A stretch of DNA of 64,000 nucleotides from Acidobacteriota bacterium (GTDB taxonomy: Bacteria; Acidobacteriota; UBA6911; RPQK01; JAJDTT01). The position numbers were made by a program, and so were the translations under genes. The notes beneath the pieces were generated by a model that worked only from the letters and a program-made list of their open reading frames with translations, ran no database searches and had not been told where the DNA came from. Below, one piece after another: positions 8,861-17,379 of this stretch. The stretch lies in assembly GCA_028874215.1 (NCBI GenBank), contig JAPPLF010000025.1, positions 1-64,000 of the forward strand, in the 5' to 3' direction. Numbering within the stretch: position 1 is the first letter of the stretch; every line of letters starts with the position of its first letter.

Positions 8861-9808
8861 ATGAAATTCGGAGTCGCCGTGACCACTTCGGTCACGCCGG
8901 CAGTCACCGCTGGAGCTCAGGCCGAATACGTCCGGAGAATGGCCGGGGCCATCGAGGACGCCGGATTCGACTCGGTCTGGGTCAGCGACCGGACCCTGTT
9001 CCCGGCGGATCTGGCCCGGCGTTATCCGGACCGGTTCGGTCCCGGCAAGGCCAGTCCGGACGCTCAGAACGTCCTGGAGTCCCTGGCCACCCTCAGCTTC
9101 GTGGGAGGCTCCACCCGCCGGTTGCGCCTGGGCGTCAGCGTCCTGGTTCTTCCTTTCCGGAATCCCCTCTTGAACGCCAAGATGATCACTACGCTGGACG
9201 TCCTCTCCGGCGGACGCGTGATCTACGGTGTGGGCGTGGGTTGGATGCCGGAAGAATTCGCCTCCATGGGTGCGCCCTACCACAGGCGGGGAGCAGTCAC
9301 CGACGAGCACATCGAGATCTTCAAGGCCGCCTGCGCCCAAGAGGTTCCGGAGTACCGGGGAAAGCACTTCCGCACCTCGGGGATGGTCTTTTTCCCGCGG
9401 CCGGTGCAGGAACCGCATCCCCCCATCTGGGTGGGTGGGAATTCCCGCTTCGCCCTGCGCCGGAGCGCTCGTCTGGGGGATGCGTGGCACGGGATCCGGC
9501 TCTCTCCCCGCCAGGTCGGGGAGGCCCGGCAGGACCTGGCTCGAATCTGCCGCGCAGAGGACCGCGACCCGCGGACGGTGGGCGTCACCCTGAGACACAC
9601 GCTGGTGCTGGGGGACGCCCGTTTCAACGGCAACGGAGATCGGCTCCACCTGACCGGCACCGCGGCGCAAGTCCGCGACGACATCCGCCGCTATGGCGAA
9701 GCGGGACTCGACTACCTGGTCCTCTCGGTGGATGCTCCGAGCACCCGGGAGACCCTGGATGCGGTCCGCCGGTTCGCGGACGAGATTCTGAGCGAAGAAC
9801 AGGAGTAA
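8861..9808 (+). CDS. LLM-class (luciferase-like) F420/FMN-dependent oxidoreductase
   Basis: A 315-residue TIM-barrel flavin or F420 enzyme. Recognisable segments are MKFGVAV at the N-terminus, AGAIEDAGFDSVWVSDR, RLRLGVSVLVLPFRNPLLNAKMITTLDVLSGGRVIYGVGVGWMPEEF and PHPPIWVGGNSRFALRR. The GRVIYGVGVGW stretch is typical of the F420-dependent subgroup. ATG 8861 is chosen because the protein then begins with the conserved strand; the longer in-frame start at 8825 adds twelve unrelated residues. It is followed 7 nt later by the ceramidase-like gene, probably co-transcribed. Substrate unknown. Confidence 0.85.
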   Translation: MKFGVAVTTSVTPAVTAGAQAEYVRRMAGAIEDAGFDSVWVSDRTLFPADLARRYPDRFGPGKASPDAQNVLESLATLSFVGGSTRRLRLGVSVLVLPFRNPLLNAKMITTLDVLSGGRVIYGVGVGWMPEEFASMGAPYHRRGAVTDEHIEIFKAACAQEVPEYRGKHFRTSGMVFFPRPVQEPHPPIWVGGNSRFALRRSARLGDAWHGIRLSPRQVGEARQDLARICRAEDRDPRTVGVTLRHTLVLGDARFNGNGDRLHLTGTAAQVRDDIRRYGEAGLDYLVLSVDAPSTRETLDAVRRFADEILSEEQE

Positions 9809-9815
9809 TCAGGTC

Positions 9816-11168
9816 ATGAAAAGATTTTCGCCTTGGACGATGGTGCTGCTCCTGCTCGTAGCGGACGCCGCGGCCGGTCAGAGGCCGTCCGGTTGGAGAG
9901 CGGGGGTGGCCAGTGTGCCCATCACCCCCAAGGAACCCATCTGGCTGGCGGGATACGGGTCGCGGACGCGCCCTTCGGGAGAGGTCCTTCAGGACATCCA
10001 CGCCAAGGCCCTGGCCCTGGAGGATGAGACCGGTGCAGTCACCGTCCTGGTGACCATCGACCTGCTGGGATTCAGCCGCCTTCTCTCGGACCAGGTCGCG
10101 GAGCGGGCCTGGCAGGAGTTCGGGCTGAGCCGGGACCGCCTCGGCCTGAACTTTTCCCACACCCACAGCGGGCCCGTCACCGGGGAGGTCCTGCGCCCGG
10201 CCTACCCGTTGGAAGAGGAGCACCTCCAGGTTGTCCGCCGCTACACCCGCCGGGTCCTGGACGAAATCGTGAAGGTGATCGGCCAGTCCATGGAAAGGCT
10301 CTCGCCGGCCCGGCTCTCCTTCGGTCAGGGGTCGGCCGGATTCGCCGTCAATCGCCGCCGGGCGCGGACCGGGAAACGCCATCTGCCCGGCCCGGTGGAC
10401 CACGATGTCCCGGTCCTGGCCGTGCGTGGCGTCGACGGCGGGTTGCGGGCCGTGGTCTTCGGATACGCCTGCCACGCCACGGTCCTGTCCGGCTATCAGA
10501 TCAACGGAGACTGGCCCGGGTTCGCCCAGGAATCGGTCCAGGAGAAGCATCCCGGCGCCACCGCGCTGTTCGTCACCGGCTGCGGAGCCGACGCCAACCC
10601 CTTGCCCCGCCGGTCGGTGCAGATGGCCCGGCATTACGGACAGATCCTGGCCTACGCCGTGGATTTGGTGCTGGACACAGAGATGGCGCCGGTCCGGGGA
10701 CCGCTCAAGAGCGCCTTCGAGCGGGTGGCGATCCCCTTCAGCAAGCCCCCTTCCCGCCGTGAGCTGGAAGCCCGGGTCGGACGGGATTCGGGAATGGCCA
10801 GGCGCCACGCCCAATTCCTCCTGGACAGAATCGAGCGGGAGGGGAGGCTGCCCGACAGCTATCCGTACCCGATTCAGGTGTGGCAGTTCGGGAACGACCT
10901 CACCCTGATCCATCTGGCGGGCGAGGTGGTGGTCGAATATTCCCTGCGGCTCAAGGGGGCTCACGGATGGGACAGGGTCTGGGTGGCCGGCTACTCCAAC
11001 GAGGTCTTCGCCTACATCCCGTCCCTGAGGGTCCTCAAGGAGGGCGGCTATGAAGGGGCGGGCGCCATGATCCCGTATGGGCAATCGGGTCCCTTCAGAG
11101 CGCCGGTGGAAGAGATCATCGTGGAAAAGGTGGGCGAACTCGTGAACCGCGGAGCGGCGGCTTTCTAG
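9816..11168 (+). CDS. Secreted neutral/alkaline ceramidase N-terminal domain protein
   Basis: A 450-residue protein with a signal peptide (about residues 1-20). The core matches the neutral/alkaline non-lysosomal ceramidase N-terminal domain: WRAGVASVPITP, LAGYGSR, VLVTIDLLG, then NFSHTHSGP with zinc-ligand candidates H115 and H117, and GYACHATVLSG with another histidine. Later come GCGADANP and YSNEVFAYIPS. It lacks the C-terminal immunoglobulin-like domain of true ceramidases, which are nearer 700 residues. Such short homologs are common and their substrate is unproven. The stop codon TAG lies in the loop of a CGGCGGC/GCCGCCG hairpin, so the last residues (RGAAAF) derive from the repeat. 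Confidence 0.8.
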   Translation: MKRFSPWTMVLLLLVADAAAGQRPSGWRAGVASVPITPKEPIWLAGYGSRTRPSGEVLQDIHAKALALEDETGAVTVLVTIDLLGFSRLLSDQVAERAWQEFGLSRDRLGLNFSHTHSGPVTGEVLRPAYPLEEEHLQVVRRYTRRVLDEIVKVIGQSMERLSPARLSFGQGSAGFAVNRRRARTGKRHLPGPVDHDVPVLAVRGVDGGLRAVVFGYACHATVLSGYQINGDWPGFAQESVQEKHPGATALFVTGCGADANPLPRRSVQMARHYGQILAYAVDLVLDTEMAPVRGPLKSAFERVAIPFSKPPSRRELEARVGRDSGMARRHAQFLLDRIEREGRLPDSYPYPIQVWQFGNDLTLIHLAGEVVVEYSLRLKGAHGWDRVWVAGYSNEVFAYIPSLRVLKEGGYEGAGAMIPYGQSGPFRAPVEEIIVEKVGELVNRGAAAF

Positions 11169-11201
11169 CCGCCGAACAGGAACGGCGATTTCCAATCGCC
11201 G
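11155..11201. repeat. Two short palindromes at the 3' end of the ceramidase-like gene
   Basis: The first (11155-11174) pairs CGGCGGC with GCCGCCG around TTTCTA and supplies the stop codon of the upstream gene. The second (11183-11201) pairs CGGCGATT with AATCGCCG around TCC. Both belong to the same family as the array at 4487-4599. The second unit replaces GG/CC by AT/AT in both arms, keeping the pairing. Confidence 0.75.
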
Positions 11202-11299
11202 AACTCCCGGCGCAGCCATGGCGCAGCACAGAATGGGCGATCTGCAATTCCTCTCTCCAGGTCGCCCCTCCATACCAGGGCGGTAGAATCGGATCATCC

Positions 11300-13810
11300 G
11301 TGAAGCCGAGCTCGATTCTCTTTCGCATCAACCGTTGCATCATCCTGTTTGCCGTGGCCGCTTTAGGCGCCTGCCGCCCGGGCTCCGAGACCGGTCCGTC
11401 CCCAGGACCGCCGGACCTCGAAAAGCGAGAGCTCCGTCCCGGGCTGGCCGCCCGCTACGAAGACGGACGGCATCGCGTTCACCTGGTGACGCCGGCTCCC
11501 CATTTCTACCTGGAGGAAGGGGAGTCCCTGCATCCTTCTCTGGAACGCGGTTTTCAAGCCGAATGGACGGGCATCCTTTCGATTTTTGAGACGGGCCGCT
11601 ATCGATTCGAGGTCGGCGGCCAGTTGGAGGTCGGCGGCAAGGAGGTTGGAGGCGAAGGCGTCACCCTGGCTCCGGGCCGGCATCGCATTCGGCTCAGGTT
11701 TCGCCGTTTGCCGGGGCCGGCCCAACTCCGGCTGCTCTGGGAATCGGAGCATTTTCCGCTGGAGCCGGTCCCTTCCCGGGTCCTGTTCCACGAATCGGAA
11801 AGCGCGCCCGGTTGGGACCAGGGCCCGGTCGAACGGGGCCGGGACCTGGTGGAGAACCTGGGGTGCGTCAACTGCCACGCAAGCGGGTCCGAGTCCCTGG
11901 ATCACCGCCGCGGACCCGGCCTGCACGCCGCCGCCCGCCTGGACCCTGCGTGGCTCCGCCGTTGGCTGCTTGATCCCGCAGCGGTCCGGCCCGAAGCGAC
12001 CATGCCGGCGCTGCTGGACGAGGCGGAAGCCAGGGACGTCACGGCCTACCTCGCTTCGCGGCCGGTCACCGGCCCGCCGGACCGGGTCCCGGACCGGCCG
12101 GCCGTGGACACCGCCCGGGGACGCGGCCTCTACGCCTCTTTGGGGTGCGCCGCATGCCACACGCCGGAGAGTCATGCCCTGGACGGCATCGGGTCCAAGA
12201 TGTCCGCCGCCGGTTTGGCCGCCTACCTGAAGGACCCCTCCCGCCACCATCCGGAAAGCCTCATGCCTTCACTGCATCTGGATGACACGGAGGCGTCTCG
12301 TATTGCCGCCTACCTGACCGATCCGGTACCGGATTCTCCGGAAGAGCCGCTGACGGGCGGCGACGCGGGCCGTGGAGAGGAACTGATCCGGTCCCGGGGA
12401 TGTCTCTCCTGTCACCGGATGGAAGACCGGGAACAACCCGCCGTTCCGGATCGCGGGCCGGCCGTGGCCCATCTCTCCCTCGATGGAGGATGTCTGGCGG
12501 AAAACCCTGGTCCCACTCTTCCCCGGTACCGGCTGGATGGAGAACAGCGGCAGGCGATTCGAGAATTCATTCGCGTTCAACAACGATTCCCCGATGTCAG
12601 TCCCGCGCCGGTCTACGACTTCTACCGGCGGATCCGCCGGCTTCGCTGCACCGCCTGTCACGTCATGGACCACTTCGAAGGCGGGCAGCCGGCCGGGGCG
12701 CCGGTCTTGACTGCGGCGGGGGAGAAGCTGCGGCTCGAATTCCTGAAGGAGGCGCTCCTGGGCAGGGTCGGCCTGCGGAGTTGGATTCCCCTGCGCATGC
12801 CCCGGTTTTCCCGAGACCAGGTGGAGCCGCTGATCCACGGGTTCGCCAAGGCTTCGGGCCTCGACCCATCGGCTCCCGCCGTGGAGTCGGTCGTGTCCCA
12901 GCAGGATACGAACAAGGGACTGACGCTGTTGGGGAAGGATTCGGAGGGGAAGAGCCTGGGCTGCATCGGCTGTCATGACTGGGCGGACTACCGGGCGCAG
13001 GGGGAGCGGGCGCCCCAGTTGGCCCGGGCCGCGGATCGCCTCCGCTATCCGTGGTACCGGCGTTTCATGTTGAATCCGGCCCGGATCCTGTCCGGGACCT
13101 CGATGCCGGAGCACTTCACGGACATCGCGCCGGAGGAGAGGGAAGTGAGCATCCGGAGGATCTGGGGAGCCCTCGGCGTCGGCTCGGGCGGCCGGTTCCT
13201 CCCCGGTCTGGATCCGGCGCCCGATCCCTGGCCGGCCGAAGCCCGTCCGGATCCTTCCCAAGGGGCCGTCGTGGTCCGGACCGTCATGCCGGAGGCGACT
13301 CCGGCGGCCATCGCCGTGGGCCTGCCCGGCGGCCTCTCCTACTGCTTCGACGCCGGCCCGCAACGTCTTCTGTATGCCTGGAGGGGGGCGTTCCTCGACC
13401 TCGAGGCCACCCTGCAACGGAAGACCGGTGACGATGGCTTCACTCTGACCCCCCGGATCCCGGGGACGCGCTTTTTCCGGTCGACCCGTTTCCCGTTCCG
13501 GCTGGCGGATTCCGGACGCATTCCTGAAACGCGTTTCAAGGGCTACCGCCTGCGGGACGGCGTCCCGGAATTCCAATACTCGGTGGGCGGAGCGGAGGTC
13601 TTCGAACTCATTCGCCCCAGCGAAACGAATGGCGGGTTCCGCTGGCGGTTCCGGATCGAACGGGTCCAGGTTCCGCTTCGTTTCGACGCGGGAGTCGAAG
13701 GTCCGATTCGAATCTCGGCGAGCCGGGGTGCCGTGGAGAAGGACAGCGTTCGGATTCGCATCGACGGGGACGCCCGATTCGAGATCCTGGTCGGGAGCAA
13801 AAGGGAATGA
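11300..13810 (+). CDS. Pentaheme c-type cytochrome lipoprotein with PA14-like domain
   Basis: An 836-residue exported lipoprotein (lipobox ALGAC, C25). A PA14-like module lies near residues 85-165 (FQAEWTGILSIFETGRYRFEV, then the RLLWESEHF strand). Five CXXCH heme sites follow, with first Cys at 189, 283, 368, 450 and 555. The first two sit in repeated mono-heme units with WLLDP...MPALLD and YLKDPSR...MPSL, where the methionines are likely axial ligands. The last 200 residues have no heme site. It probably passes electrons in the periplasm. GTG 11300 is the start. The ATGA overlap with the next gene points to coupled translation of the pair. Confidence 0.8.
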   Translation: MKPSSILFRINRCIILFAVAALGACRPGSETGPSPGPPDLEKRELRPGLAARYEDGRHRVHLVTPAPHFYLEEGESLHPSLERGFQAEWTGILSIFETGRYRFEVGGQLEVGGKEVGGEGVTLAPGRHRIRLRFRRLPGPAQLRLLWESEHFPLEPVPSRVLFHESESAPGWDQGPVERGRDLVENLGCVNCHASGSESLDHRRGPGLHAAARLDPAWLRRWLLDPAAVRPEATMPALLDEAEARDVTAYLASRPVTGPPDRVPDRPAVDTARGRGLYASLGCAACHTPESHALDGIGSKMSAAGLAAYLKDPSRHHPESLMPSLHLDDTEASRIAAYLTDPVPDSPEEPLTGGDAGRGEELIRSRGCLSCHRMEDREQPAVPDRGPAVAHLSLDGGCLAENPGPTLPRYRLDGEQRQAIREFIRVQQRFPDVSPAPVYDFYRRIRRLRCTACHVMDHFEGGQPAGAPVLTAAGEKLRLEFLKEALLGRVGLRSWIPLRMPRFSRDQVEPLIHGFAKASGLDPSAPAVESVVSQQDTNKGLTLLGKDSEGKSLGCIGCHDWADYRAQGERAPQLARAADRLRYPWYRRFMLNPARILSGTSMPEHFTDIAPEEREVSIRRIWGALGVGSGGRFLPGLDPAPDPWPAEARPDPSQGAVVVRTVMPEATPAAIAVGLPGGLSYCFDAGPQRLLYAWRGAFLDLEATLQRKTGDDGFTLTPRIPGTRFFRSTRFPFRLADSGRIPETRFKGYRLRDGVPEFQYSVGGAEVFELIRPSETNGGFRWRFRIERVQVPLRFDAGVEGPIRISASRGAVEKDSVRIRIDGDARFEILVGSKRE

Positions 13811-15333
13811 GAGAGACCGGCGCCCTGGCCCTGCTCTGCCTGGCGGCGGCGTGGATCGTTCCCTGCTCCGCCTGGGCGCAGGTTCCCCGGGAGTGCTACC
13901 GGATCGAGACCGTAAAGACTCCGCCGGGAGTGGCGCCGGAGGTGGGCGGGATCGATTTCGACCGGCGCGGCCGGCTGGTGGCCTGTTTTCGCCGCGGGGG
14001 CCTCTTCCGCCGGGATCCGGACTCGGGCCGCTGGAGCCGGTTCGCCACCGGACTGCAGGTCCCGCTGGGAATCGTCGCGGGGAAGCCGGGGGAATACTTC
14101 GTGGCCCAGCAGTCCGAGTTGACGCGGATCGTCGACACCGATGGAGATGGCCGGGCCGATCTCTACCAGACCCTCAGCGACGAATGGGGAATATCGGGCA
14201 ACTACCACGAGTATGCCTACGGCCTGGTCCGGGACGGGGAAGGGAACTTCTACGTGGGGTTGGGACTGGCCTCGGGTTCGAGCCGGCACAAGTTCTCGGG
14301 CCGGGGGCCGGCGACGACCCGGAGCCTGGTCGCCGAAAACCCCAAACCCGGAACCGTGGCCCGGTTGCGGCACAATTCACCCGTTTCCTACCGGGGCTGG
14401 GTGATCAAGATCACCCCCGGCGGAAAATTCGTGCCTCTCGCCTCCGGTTTCCGGCAGCCCAACGGCCTGGGGTTCAACCGGGAGGGGGCGCTGTTCGCCA
14501 CCGACAATCAGGGAGGCTGGATCGGGACGTCTCCTCTTCACCATGTCACGCCCGGATCGTTCTATGGACACCCCTCCTCGCTGAATTGGCATCCGGACTT
14601 CCAGGGCATCAATCCCGTGGACATCGAGGTGGAGAACTTGGCGCGCCGGCGCAAGCCGCCGGCCGTCCAGATTCCTCAGAACGACATGGCCGGATCGCTG
14701 GGACAGCCCTTGGAGGACCGCACCGGAGGCCGGTTCGGTCCGTATGCGGGCCAGATGTTCATCGCCGACTGGACCTATCCCCGGATTCACCGGGTCTTTC
14801 TGGAAAAAGTGGAAGGGACCTGGCAGGGGGCCTGCTTCCCGTTCATCGAGGGGCGCGGGTTGCGCAAGGGAAACATGCGTCTGGCCTTCTCTCCGAAGGG
14901 AGATCTCTACGTGGCGCAGACCTCACGGATCTGGGGAATCGGAGAGGGATTGCAGCGGATGGCCTGGACGGGAAAGATCCCCCTGGACATTCAGGAGATG
15001 CGCCTGAGCGAATCGGGGTTCGACCTCGTATTCACCAAGCCGGTGGACCCGGACACGGCGGCGCTCGCCGACGACTACTCCCTGTTCCACTACTACTACC
15101 GGTACCACGGGGAGTACGGGTCTCCCAAGACCGACGTGACGCCGGTCCGGATCGAGAAGGTGTCCCTATCCGACACTGGACGCCGGGTTTCGCTCCACCT
15201 TTCGGATCCGTTGTTGACGGGACGTGTATACGAACTGCGTCCGGGGCAGGGAATTCGTTCCCAAGACGGCGAACCCCTGGTGACCAGGCTGGCCGCCTAT
15301 ACGGTGAACCGGCTCCGTGTGGGTGCCGAGTGA
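13807..15333 (+). CDS. Secreted six-bladed propeller protein, PQQ sugar-dehydrogenase-like
   Basis: A 508-residue protein with a signal peptide ending near SAWA. Blade motifs run through the first 330 residues: VGGIDFDRRGRLVACFR, LTRIVDTDGDGRADLY, HEYAYGLVRDGEGNFYVGLG, GFRQPNGLGFNREGALFATDNQG and LYVAQTSRIWGIG. These are typical of sorbosone or glucose-dehydrogenase-like propellers from Acidobacteriota and Planctomycetota. The C-terminal 120 residues form a separate beta domain. Its ATG overlaps the TGA of the pentaheme cytochrome gene (ATGA), which suggests the two products work together, the propeller as dehydrogenase and the cytochrome as acceptor. PQQ binding is not demonstrated by any residue I can name. 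Confidence 0.75.
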   Translation: MRETGALALLCLAAAWIVPCSAWAQVPRECYRIETVKTPPGVAPEVGGIDFDRRGRLVACFRRGGLFRRDPDSGRWSRFATGLQVPLGIVAGKPGEYFVAQQSELTRIVDTDGDGRADLYQTLSDEWGISGNYHEYAYGLVRDGEGNFYVGLGLASGSSRHKFSGRGPATTRSLVAENPKPGTVARLRHNSPVSYRGWVIKITPGGKFVPLASGFRQPNGLGFNREGALFATDNQGGWIGTSPLHHVTPGSFYGHPSSLNWHPDFQGINPVDIEVENLARRRKPPAVQIPQNDMAGSLGQPLEDRTGGRFGPYAGQMFIADWTYPRIHRVFLEKVEGTWQGACFPFIEGRGLRKGNMRLAFSPKGDLYVAQTSRIWGIGEGLQRMAWTGKIPLDIQEMRLSESGFDLVFTKPVDPDTAALADDYSLFHYYYRYHGEYGSPKTDVTPVRIEKVSLSDTGRRVSLHLSDPLLTGRVYELRPGQGIRSQDGEPLVTRLAAYTVNRLRVGAE

Positions 15334-15370
15334 GGCAGAGCTCCCCATTTGTTCTGCTTCGGAATTTCCG

Positions 15371-15383
15371 ATATTCTGAATAT
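15371..15383. promoter_or_regulatory. Palindrome ATATTC-T-GAATAT upstream of the AbrB-PIN operon
   Basis: A perfect 6-bp inverted repeat with a single-base spacer lies 43 nt before the antitoxin start. It is AT-rich in an otherwise GC-rich region, so it fits a promoter/operator. AbrB-type antitoxins bind such sites to autoregulate; here that is inferred. Confidence 0.5.
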
Positions 15384-15425
15384 ACGTAAAGTCAACGTCT
15401 GCAGGTTCGAAAAGGGAGGGTTGGA

Positions 15426-15677
15426 ATGCAGGAAACGTTGGTCGTGTCCAGTCGTGGCCAGATCACTCTGCCGGCTGTATTGCGGAAGCGCTTTGGAATC
15501 AAACGTGGTGATGTCCTGATCCTGGAAGATCGTGGCAATGAAATCGTACTCAAACCTGGTGTGGTGCTTGAGGTCGAATATTTTAGCGACGAACAAATCG
15601 CCGAGTGGGACGCCGCGGACGTGCTTTCAGACGAGGAGCGGGCCCGCATCCTCGATAAATTCAGCGGATCGGAATGA
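15426..15677 (+). CDS. AbrB/MazE-family antitoxin
   Basis: An 83-residue swapped-hairpin AbrB protein. The N-terminal half (TLVVSSRGQITLPAVLRKRFGIKRGDVLILEDRGNEIVLKP) is the complete DNA-binding domain. The acidic C-terminal half (YFSDEQIAEWDAADVLSDEERARILDKF) is of the type that wraps around a PIN toxin. ATG 15426 follows GGGAGGG at the proper distance. Its TGA overlaps the ATG of the PIN gene, so the pair is translationally coupled. It should bind the upstream palindrome and neutralise the nuclease. Confidence 0.88.
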   Translation: MQETLVVSSRGQITLPAVLRKRFGIKRGDVLILEDRGNEIVLKPGVVLEVEYFSDEQIAEWDAADVLSDEERARILDKFSGSE

Positions 15678-16078
15678 GGCTATTTCTTGACGCCAATGTT
15701 CTGTTTACTGCGGCAAACAATCCTCGGGGGAAAGCCGCACTGGTGATAGAGCTCTCCAGGCAAGGGCATTGGGAGATCTCTTCCAGTGCATACGCAATAG
15801 AGGAGGCCCGGCGAAATCTGGAACGGAAACTTCCCGAGTTCGTGCGGAACCTGGACGCGTTCTCGGATGTTCTGCAAATTGCTCCTCATGCGGTCGGACT
15901 TGAGTTTCCCCATTGGCTCCCAACGAAGGACCAACCCATTTTTCTGGCAGCCGTCACGTGTCGGGCCACCCACCTGCTGACCGGGGACCTAAAGGAGTTT
16001 GGTGCGTTCATGAACCAACCGGAAAAAACCTCCGGTATTCGAATCCAAACGGTGGCCAGTTTCCTCGATCGTCTTTGA
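15674..16078 (+). CDS. PIN-domain ribonuclease toxin (VapC-like)
   Basis: A 134-residue PIN-domain protein. It opens with MRLFLDANVLFTAA, which holds the first catalytic aspartate (D6). A central Glu-rich helix (AYAIEEARRNLERKL) follows, and the protein ends with LPTKDQPIFLAAVTCRATHLLTGDLKEFG carrying the remaining acidic metal ligands. PIN toxins of this class cut specific RNAs when the antitoxin is lost. The start codon overlaps the antitoxin stop (ATGA). It converges with the phosphatase gene 92 nt away. Confidence 0.88.
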   Translation: MRLFLDANVLFTAANNPRGKAALVIELSRQGHWEISSSAYAIEEARRNLERKLPEFVRNLDAFSDVLQIAPHAVGLEFPHWLPTKDQPIFLAAVTCRATHLLTGDLKEFGAFMNQPEKTSGIRIQTVASFLDRL

Positions 16079-16170
16079 ATCCAGCCGGGCTGAGCGATTC
16101 GCCCAATGCCTTGATCGATCGACAGACGCGAGATGCGGGCCGAACCTCGGTGGCCTGCCTTCGGTGCCGG

Positions 16171-16749
16171 CTATTGGGTCTCGCCCGGCCTGCCGGTCAC
16201 GGAGGCAGTCGAGGGCTCGGACCAGGATCGGACGTATTCCCTCTGTTCCCGGGTTTCCGGCGATATGGGGTGATAGTCGTTTTTTTCCATTCCCCGCCAC
16301 CACTCGGCGATCCGCCTCAGGGCTTCGCCGCCCGTCCTCCCGTGCCGGACCAGCCAGCAGCCCACCGTGGTCCCGGTTCGTCCCACGCCGCCCCAGCAGT
16401 GAACGTAAACCGTCCTGCCATCGCCGAGAGCGGCGTCGACGGCGTCGAGGATCTTGACCATCCGCTGCGGGGAAGAGGGGACGTTCAGGTCGACGATGGG
16501 ATGCCGCTCCCATCCGATTTCGAGGCCGCGTCGACGGGCCTCCCCGGCGATGATTCCGGAGTACGGCTCCAGCTCACCCTGCTCCGTCAGGTCGATGAAG
16601 TGGTCGATTCCCGCATCCAGCAGCTTGCGGACTTTTTCGGCCGCCCAGGCCCGGTCCCAATGGCCAGGGTACTCTCCCGCCGCGAAACGGCCTGGCCGAA
16701 TCCAGTAGCTGTTCTCCATGGGACGGTCTTGGCCGTCGTCGATGGACAT
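16171..16749 (-). CDS. Dual-specificity / tyrosine protein phosphatase
   Basis: A 192-residue cysteine phosphatase. The P-loop is H117-C118-W-G-G-V-G-R124-T (HCX5RT), and a later SPET..Q motif (163-169) resembles CDKN3-type phosphatases. The region before the P-loop (DHFIDLTEQGELEPYSG, then HPIVDLNVPS) should carry the general acid aspartate. It is likely cytosolic. It is the last gene of a minus-strand run: the lipoprotein at 17380, the membrane protein at 16775, then this gene after 25 nt. Substrate unknown; small bacterial members may act on phosphotyrosine, phosphoinositides or sugar phosphates. Confidence 0.85.
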   Translation of the reverse strand: MSIDDGQDRPMENSYWIRPGRFAAGEYPGHWDRAWAAEKVRKLLDAGIDHFIDLTEQGELEPYSGIIAGEARRRGLEIGWERHPIVDLNVPSSPQRMVKILDAVDAALGDGRTVYVHCWGGVGRTGTTVGCWLVRHGRTGGEALRRIAEWWRGMEKNDYHPISPETREQREYVRSWSEPSTASVTGRPGETQ

Positions 16750-16774
16750 TCCCGATGACTTCCTCTGCCGCCGG

Positions 16775-17332
16775 TCAGGGCCAGAGCCAGCCGAAGGTTC
16801 CGGCCGTCAGGAGGGAGTAGATCGCGCCGTCGAACATGGTGCGCAGCGTGGCGCCCCAGCCCCGGTGCCACCAGATGGCGCTCTGCAGGATCGCCAGCGA
16901 GTAACCGGCGAATGCGACGACGCTGACCATCTTGAAGACGGCCATGTAGTCGGCGCCGGGTCCGATGTGCAGTCCGGCGGCATATCCGGCGAAGACTCCG
17001 ACGAGCACGCAGTAGGCGAACCACAAGGCGAGGCTCTTGCCCATGTTCACGGGCCGGTTGGAAAGCACCGTCACCAGGGCAACCGGTCCCCTGTTGGTCT
17101 TCTCGACGAATTCCGGCGAGTTCATTTCCTTCGGGTCGGCGGCGTGCGGAATGCAGTAGTCGCCTGGCGGGATCTTGAACGGCCGGAGGGCATCCATCAC
17201 CGCGGCCTCGTCGGGAACCGGTCCCACGTCCGACCGGTGATACCGAAGCACCATGTGAATGATGGAGCTGACGATGAAGACCAGCACCGCCGAAAGCAGC
17301 ACCGGCAGCCAGAGTGAAACGACCGAAACCAT
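16775..17332 (-). CDS. Membrane protein, four predicted helices, unknown function
   Basis: A 185-residue protein. It has one N-terminal membrane helix (VSLWLPVLLSAVLVFIVSSIIHMVL), then a soluble stretch of about 65 residues (including PHAADPKEMNSPEFVEKTNRG), then three more helices from about residue 97. I recognise this layout as a hypothetical family seen in environmental genomes but know no function for it. ATG 17332 is fixed by AGAGGAGG seven nt upstream. The open frame extends far upstream to 18367, but that part is antisense to the lipoprotein gene and is not coding. It sits between the TIM-barrel lipoprotein and the phosphatase with short gaps. Confidence 0.75.
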   Translation of the reverse strand: MVSVVSLWLPVLLSAVLVFIVSSIIHMVLRYHRSDVGPVPDEAAVMDALRPFKIPPGDYCIPHAADPKEMNSPEFVEKTNRGPVALVTVLSNRPVNMGKSLALWFAYCVLVGVFAGYAAGLHIGPGADYMAVFKMVSVVAFAGYSLAILQSAIWWHRGWGATLRTMFDGAIYSLLTAGTFGWLWP

Positions 17333-17379
17333 ATCGACCTCCTCTCGGTCCGGATTTGTCCTGATCGGCCGGCGACCGA

